Below, in pieces: positions 60,729 to 64,000 of a stretch of DNA of 64,000 bases (positions are counted from its first letter, which is position 1; each line of letters begins with the position of its first letter). The notes beneath the pieces were generated by a model. It worked only from the letters and a program-made list of their open reading frames with translations, was not told the origin of the DNA and ran no database searches. The DNA is from SIG77 sp045589595. GTDB taxonomy: Bacteria > Verrucomicrobiota > Lentisphaeria > Victivallales > UBA1829. The stretch covers positions 27,645 through 91,644 of the forward strand of contig JAZNPK010000022.1 of NCBI GenBank assembly GCA_045589595.1, in the 5' to 3' direction. The position numbers and the translations under genes were made by a program.

Positions 60729-61777
60729 TCGCCGGAACCTTTCTGAAGTTCCGCGATTATGGCTTCCAGTTTGGCAAGACGGTCTGTCAGGCGTTTGACT
60801 TTCCGCGGCAGCATGTGGCGTTCAAAATATTCCCGTTCACTTTCCGCCGGGATACCGATCACAGATTCACCCGGTTTCGTGCCTTTCTGAACCGCAGAGG
60901 GACCGATGATCTTGGTGCCGTCTCCCAGTTCGATGTGACCGTTGACACCCGCCTGGGCTCCGATGGCACAGCCTCTGCCGATCACCGCACTGCCCGCAAT
61001 GCCGCACTGACCGATGAGCGCAGAAGATTCACCCACGATCACGTTGTGCGCCACATGCACCAGATTGTCGATCTTGACGCCTTTCTTGATCCATGTCTTG
61101 GAAAAACGGGCGCGGTCAACCGTACAGTTTGCGCCGATCTCCACATCGTCATCGATCTGCACGATCCCGTTCTGAGGCACTTTCAGCAGACCGCGGAAAC
61201 TGGGCGTATAACCGAAGCCGTCCGCACCGATGGTCGTACCCGCATGAATGATCACACGCTTGCCGATAATGCAGGAACGCATGATCGAAACATTGGGGTG
61301 GACCACTGTCTTTTCACCGATTTTGCAGTCCGGGCCGATATATGCACCGGCACGGATCACCGCCCCTTCGCCGATCTCCGCATTGGCTTCGATCACAGCT
61401 GTGGGACCCACATGCACATTGGCAGCGATCTTCGCCGTGGGATCAACATACGCCATCGGGGAAACCGTTGCTTCATAAACCGGATCGGGCGGCGCAAAAA
61501 GCGCACAGACTTTGCCGAAAGATTTGTCCGGATTCTGACAGACAATGAAAGTCCGTCCGTCCGCCGCTTCCAGCTCAATGTCAGCCGGAACAAAAACGAC
61601 TCCGGCGGCACTGGCTTGCATCGCATTCAGATATTTTGCATTGGAAAGAAAAGAAGCATTGCAGTCCTTCGCCAGACGGAGAGAATCCACCCCGGTAACA
61701 AGTCTGCCGGAATCACCTTTGATCTCAATGGCTCCGACGATCTCTGCCAATTCTGCCGCTGTATAACTTTTTTCCAT
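60725..61777 (-). CDS. lpxD: UDP-3-O-(3-hydroxyacyl)glucosamine N-acyltransferase
   Basis: 350 residues. Third enzyme of lipid A synthesis. The N-terminal uridine-binding region has SNAKYLNAMQASAAGVVFVPA. The left-handed beta-helix with hexapeptide repeats follows (SPMAYVDPTAKIAANVHVGPTAVIEANAEIGEG), with the catalytic His region LVHVAHNVIVGESS and IAGSAVIGRGCAIGAQAGVNG. A C-terminal helix ends it. All features are standard. It proves lipid A synthesis in this organism together with the LpxL-like gene. The chagasin gene follows with a 4-bp overlap. Confidence 0.96.
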   Translation of the reverse strand: MEKSYTAAELAEIVGAIEIKGDSGRLVTGVDSLRLAKDCNASFLSNAKYLNAMQASAAGVVFVPADIELEAADGRTFIVCQNPDKSFGKVCALFAPPDPVYEATVSPMAYVDPTAKIAANVHVGPTAVIEANAEIGEGAVIRAGAYIGPDCKIGEKTVVHPNVSIMRSCIIGKRVIIHAGTTIGADGFGYTPSFRGLLKVPQNGIVQIDDDVEIGANCTVDRARFSKTWIKKGVKIDNLVHVAHNVIVGESSALIGQCGIAGSAVIGRGCAIGAQAGVNGHIELGDGTKIIGPSAVQKGTKPGESVIGIPAESEREYFERHMLPRKVKRLTDRLAKLEAIIAELQKGSGE

Positions 61778-61909
61778 TACGCTTTCTCCTAAATTGCAGT
61801 TGATTTTCCGTTTTATTGTATCTACGGTAAACTACACCACATTCCGCCGTTTTGCAAATCATACAAATTCTTTATTATCGGAAAATGTCGTTTTCCATAA
61901 CCGGATCAC

Positions 61910-61937
61910 TTGATATTTCCACGCCGCGCGCTATATT
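61910..61937 (+). promoter_or_regulatory. Promoter of the small zinc-ribbon gene, leaderless-type
   Basis: TTGATA (61910-61915) and TATATT (61932-61937) are 16 bp apart. The ATG at 61947 follows the -10 by 9 bp, exactly as at aroQ, so the mRNA probably has almost no leader. Confidence 0.65.
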
Positions 61938-61946
61938 ATACACACT

Positions 61947-62228
61947 ATGAAAAATTTGATCAATACAAAAAAACGATACGATTTCAAGACGTTCAATAAT
62001 GCCGCCCGGAACAGAAATGAACGCCGGCTTGTCTGTCCACGCTGTAAGGAAAACCTGTTGCAGCCGGATATCGAAATCTTTTCCAGATGCCCCTTCTGTA
62101 ATTACAGATTCGAACTGAACACAGAACTGGAAGATTTTATCCTGGAACCCGTTGTGGAAAACTGGATGCGACAGCAGACATTCGTCTCCCCGCATTTCCG
62201 CGAAGATGATCTCTCCCCGCGGCAATAA
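61947..62228 (+). CDS. Small zinc-ribbon protein
   Basis: 93 residues, function unknown. A zinc ribbon is formed by CPRCKENLLQPDIEIFSRCPFC, two CxxC knuckles at about residues 30-33 and 48-51. The N-terminal 29 residues are basic (NTKKRYDFKTFNNAARNRNERR), suited to nucleic-acid binding; the C-terminus is acidic and ends with DDLSPRQ. The gene has its own near-leaderless promoter. It lies between lpxD (divergent) and tRNA-Gln. The Cys pairs, the promoter and the length argue that it is a real gene despite its small size. Confidence 0.75.
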   Translation: MKNLINTKKRYDFKTFNNAARNRNERRLVCPRCKENLLQPDIEIFSRCPFCNYRFELNTELEDFILEPVVENWMRQQTFVSPHFREDDLSPRQ

Positions 62229-62268
62229 CGCCCGATACGCTTTTTTGGATTTTTTTCAAAAATCATCC

Positions 62269-62296
62269 TTGACAAAAGAAATTTCAGCAGTATATT
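62269..62296 (+). promoter_or_regulatory. Promoter of tRNA-Gln
   Basis: A consensus TTGACA (62269-62274) and TATATT (62291-62296) are 16 bp apart, 22 bp before the tRNA 5' end. Confidence 0.75.
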
Positions 62297-62318
62297 AAAG
62301 ACATACTGCAAAATATGC

Positions 62319-62392
62319 AGCCTGATGGTGTAATGGTAGCACAAGTGATTCTGGTTCACTTTGTCTTGGTTCGAATCCAGGTCAGGCTGCCA
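62319..62392 (+). tRNA. tRNA-Gln (anticodon CTG)
   Basis: A complete cloverleaf with encoded CCA. The acceptor stem AGCCTGA pairs with TCAGGCT, the D-stem is GTG/CAC, the anticodon stem AGTGA/TCACT has loop TTCTGGT (anticodon CTG, codon CAG), and the T-stem CTTGG/CCAGG encloses TTCGAAT. Discriminator G is followed by CCA at 62390-62392. An eight-T run follows at once and may serve as terminator. Confidence 0.92.
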
Positions 62393-62459
62393 TTTTTTTT
62401 GCCCTGATCATAAACGGCATATACCAATCCATAGACTCATACAGCAACCTCCGGCGGCT

Positions 62460-62573
62460 GGGCGCGGCTCCGCGCCGGCGGTGAAACTGCCGGCGCATAC
62501 CGGATGCGCTCGCATCCGGTATCGGGCGTCCGGTCTGCGCACAGCGCGCCCGGACTGCCCGGGAGCCGCGCCC
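62460..62573. repeat. Cloverleaf inverted-repeat element, copy D
   Basis: A perfect 12-bp outer stem (62460-62471 with 62562-62573) encloses three hairpins: 62472-62496 (8-bp stem, identical to the copy A arm in reverse), 62497-62522 (11-bp stem, 4-nt loop) and 62524-62560 (about 10 bp with one bulge). It lies 67 bp after tRNA-Gln. The remaining part of 62393-62702 holds only the promoter of the downstream gene. Confidence 0.85.
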
Positions 62574-62640
62574 CCACACCCGCCACTGCGACCGTTTTTC
62601 ATTTTTTCCGGGCGCAGACGCCATCTGTGCGATTTTACAC

Positions 62641-62669
62641 TTGACAACGCCCCTGACTTTCGTTATATT
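62641..62669 (+). promoter_or_regulatory. Promoter of the amidotransferase gene
   Basis: A consensus TTGACA (62641-62646) and TATATT (62664-62669) are 17 bp apart. AAAGGAAC (about 62689-62696) provides the ribosome-binding site before the ATG at 62703. Confidence 0.8.
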
Positions 62670-62702
62670 ATTCGAAAACTTTAACGGGAAAGGAACAAAT
62701 TT

Positions 62703-63716
62703 ATGTGTGTATGGAGTGCATATATCGGCAAACGGGAAGCGGCGCCGGAACTCTGGCGTTCCCTGTGTGCGATCGAAGGGATCTGGGGCGGTTTTTACAC
62801 GGGACTTGTCACATTGGATGGTGGTGTATTTCATCACCGGAAACTTGCAGGCAACACACGGATCTGGGCGGAACGGTTTTCGTTGTCCGACCTGCCCGGC
62901 ACGATCGGGTTGGCGCACAGCCGGACGGACAGTGGCGGTGATGACCGCTGGAGTCATCCGTTTCTGGGATCGGCGGGGAAAGTTGCGCTGATCGGACAGG
63001 GCAGTTCAGGGATTTTCACAGACAACAACGATGCCTTTGCGAAAGTGGGCAACATGCTGCTGAAAGCGGGGAAAGTTTTTGAAACGGCGGACTTCACCAT
63101 GCCCCACCGTTATCCGGTTCTGGATGATGGTTCCCAGGTCCACTGTTCAGAGATCGCGGCGGCGGCAGTTGAATACTATTATGAACAGAGCCATGATCCG
63201 GTGAAAGCGATCCGGGATGCATTTCTGCAGATGCCGGAGGAAGCGGCATCCCTGATCCTGTTTTCGGATCTGCCGGATACGATCGGCTTTGTCAATATGG
63301 ATCAGCGTGTTATTTATCAGCGCAATGACGGCAATGTTTATCTTTCCATTTCCACGTTGGGCTTTCCGACATCTTACGGAACAGAAATTCCGGGCAACAG
63401 CGTGGGGATCATTACGCCGGACCGCCTCGTCATTGAAAAACTCTCCGATGAATATGCGGTGAATCCCCTGATCCCGCCGGGACTGCGTACTGCCACGCTG
63501 GAGTACATCAAAGAACATCCGGGCTGTCACATTTCGACTTTCACGGATCACGTGCTGCGCAAGGCATTTCCCGCAGGGGATCTGGTGTACCGCTGCGCAA
63601 CGGCTTACCGTATTCTTGAATCGCTTGTCACGGAAAATGAAGTGGTCCTGAAAGAGACGGAATGCCTCAATGCATCCGGTATTCCGGGCAGGATCTTCCT
63701 GATCTACCCGGCGTAA
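62703..63716 (+). CDS. Stand-alone class II (Ntn) glutamine amidotransferase-like protein
   Basis: 337 residues. The start MCVWSAYIG leaves Cys2 as the N-terminal nucleophile after Met removal, as in GlmS and PurF amidotransferase domains. IEGIWGGFYTGLVTLDGG, IGLAHSRTDSGGDDRWSHPFLG (Arg and substrate loop) and a QGSSGIFTDN oxyanion region match the family. Unlike GlmS there is no sugar isomerase domain; the C-terminal third is helical with a possible winged-helix pattern (LEYIKEHPGCHISTFTDHVL). The substrate is unknown. It is monocistronic, with its own promoter and a short hairpin after the stop. Confidence 0.82.
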   Translation: MCVWSAYIGKREAAPELWRSLCAIEGIWGGFYTGLVTLDGGVFHHRKLAGNTRIWAERFSLSDLPGTIGLAHSRTDSGGDDRWSHPFLGSAGKVALIGQGSSGIFTDNNDAFAKVGNMLLKAGKVFETADFTMPHRYPVLDDGSQVHCSEIAAAAVEYYYEQSHDPVKAIRDAFLQMPEEAASLILFSDLPDTIGFVNMDQRVIYQRNDGNVYLSISTLGFPTSYGTEIPGNSVGIITPDRLVIEKLSDEYAVNPLIPPGLRTATLEYIKEHPGCHISTFTDHVLRKAFPAGDLVYRCATAYRILESLVTENEVVLKETECLNASGIPGRIFLIYPA

Positions 63717-63728
63717 TCGACAAAAAAC

Positions 63729-63750
63729 GCTGTCGCACGACAGCATTTGT
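63729..63750. terminator. Hairpin after the amidotransferase gene
   Basis: A GCTGTCG/CGACAGC stem (63729-63735 with 63738-63744) follows the stop by 12 bp. The T tract is weak on the plus strand and strong on the minus strand. Confidence 0.5.
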
Positions 63751-63802
63751 GCGCTGATGGTGGAAATGGAACAGTTTTTTTCTGTTTTTTCTCAAAGGCG
63801 AC

Positions 63803-63830
63803 TTGTTTTTTGTGCAACAGCGTGTATATT
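63803..63830 (+). promoter_or_regulatory. Promoter of tRNA-Ala
   Basis: TTGTTT (63803-63808) and TATATT (63825-63830) are 16 bp apart, 16 bp before the tRNA 5' end. Confidence 0.65.
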
Positions 63831-63846
63831 AGGGAACACATTGAAC

Positions 63847-63923
63847 GGGGTAGTAGCTCAGTTGGCTAGAGCGATACGTTCGCATCGTATAGGTCGTGGG
63901 TTCAACTCCCATCTACTCCACCA
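63847..63923 (+). tRNA. tRNA-Ala (anticodon CGC)
   Basis: A complete cloverleaf with encoded CCA. The acceptor GGGGTAG pairs with CTACTCC including the G3-U70 wobble that defines alanine tRNAs. The D-stem is GCTC/GAGC, the anticodon stem ATACG/CGTAT has loop TTCGCAT (anticodon CGC, codon GCG), and the T-stem is GTGGG/CCCAT. Discriminator A at 63920 is followed by CCA at 63921-63923. Confidence 0.92.
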
Positions 63924-63936
63924 TCCTTCGCTAAAG

Positions 63937-63978
63937 CTACGGATGGCAAGCCAGTCTTGCTATCCGTAGATTTTTTTT
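63937..63978 (+). terminator. Terminator after tRNA-Ala
   Basis: A 14-bp stem with one mismatch (63937-63950 with 63956-63969) is followed by an eight-T run (63971-63978). An alternative hairpin CCATCC/GGATGG (63921-63926 with 63941-63946) would use the tRNA CCA end and compete with it. The final 22 bases of the window show nothing recognisable. Confidence 0.75.
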
Positions 63979-64000
63979 GCTTGCAAAAATAAGCGGAGTG

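Noticed and set aside
1..64000. CRISPR arrays, insertion sequences or prophage
   Set aside because: No regularly spaced short repeats, transposase, integrase, phage structural genes or target-site duplications were found by reading the window.

Overview
The window looks like chromosomal DNA of an LPS-bearing Gram-negative bacterium of the PVC superphylum, most plausibly Lentisphaerota/Victivallales. The basis is an inference from several sights: an lpxD gene and an LpxL-type acyltransferase, DAP-pathway genes, a giant surface protein with an LEPR-XLL-like N-terminus (LEDRILF), a DUF4347 domain and chlamydial Pmp-type repeats, orphan secretin-like proteins, and sugar-active enzymes of the kind common in this group. 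No phage, IS element, CRISPR array or rRNA operon was seen. Promoters are easy to read: most have a -10 of TATATT or TATAAT with a TTGACA-like or TGGAAA -35 at 16-17 bp.

Layout. 1-6867 (minus): a partial giant adhesin that runs off the left edge. 7384-13576 (minus): ileS, a zinc-ribbon/coiled-coil/membrane protein, and trpS. 13872-18373: alr (minus), a divergent M14-type peptidase and a membrane protein (plus), and a 5'-3' exonuclease (minus). 18515-22406 (plus): aroQ, accB, accC, two Asp23/Gls24 proteins and an AmaP-like membrane partner. 22493-28107 (minus): a NifX-like metal-binding protein, a rhodanese, a lipoprotein, two tandem secretin-like proteins, and rex. 28192-31875 (minus): a four-gene redox operon (GlpA-like dehydrogenase, FAD/NAD oxidoreductase, DUF1667, XRE-cupin regulator). 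32045-36564: an Ala/Pro-rich secreted protein (minus), then an LpxL-like acyltransferase, rpe and a radical-SAM/MnmD fusion (plus). 36578-42196 (minus): hydF, a degenerate hypF-like gene and an ankyrin protein. 42403-50049 (plus): a Gfo/Idh/MocA oxidoreductase, an O-antigen ligase-like protein, a GH35-type beta-galactosidase and glgB. 50132-53085 (minus): glyS and two lipoproteins. 53284-60335 (plus): an ECF-like sigma factor, an unassigned glycosidase-like protein, dapF, dapA, a U32 protein and an RNA m5U-methyltransferase. 60342-61777 (minus): lpxD and a chagasin-type inhibitor. 61947-63923 (plus): a zinc-ribbon protein, tRNA-Gln(CTG), a stand-alone Ntn amidotransferase and tRNA-Ala(CGC).

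Most noteworthy. (1) A single protein joins a YhcC/YtqA-type radical SAM domain to the MnmC methyltransferase domain, which suggests a one-polypeptide route to the mnm5U wobble modification without the FAD oxidase. (2) hydF overlaps a HypF-like gene whose acylphosphatase and Kae1-type catalytic motifs are altered. (3) Four intergenic copies of a cloverleaf-shaped inverted-repeat element (outer stem plus three hairpins) lie just 3' of genes. (4) The giant adhesin combines a sorting-tag-like N-terminus, a DUF4347 His/Cys domain and Pmp repeats.
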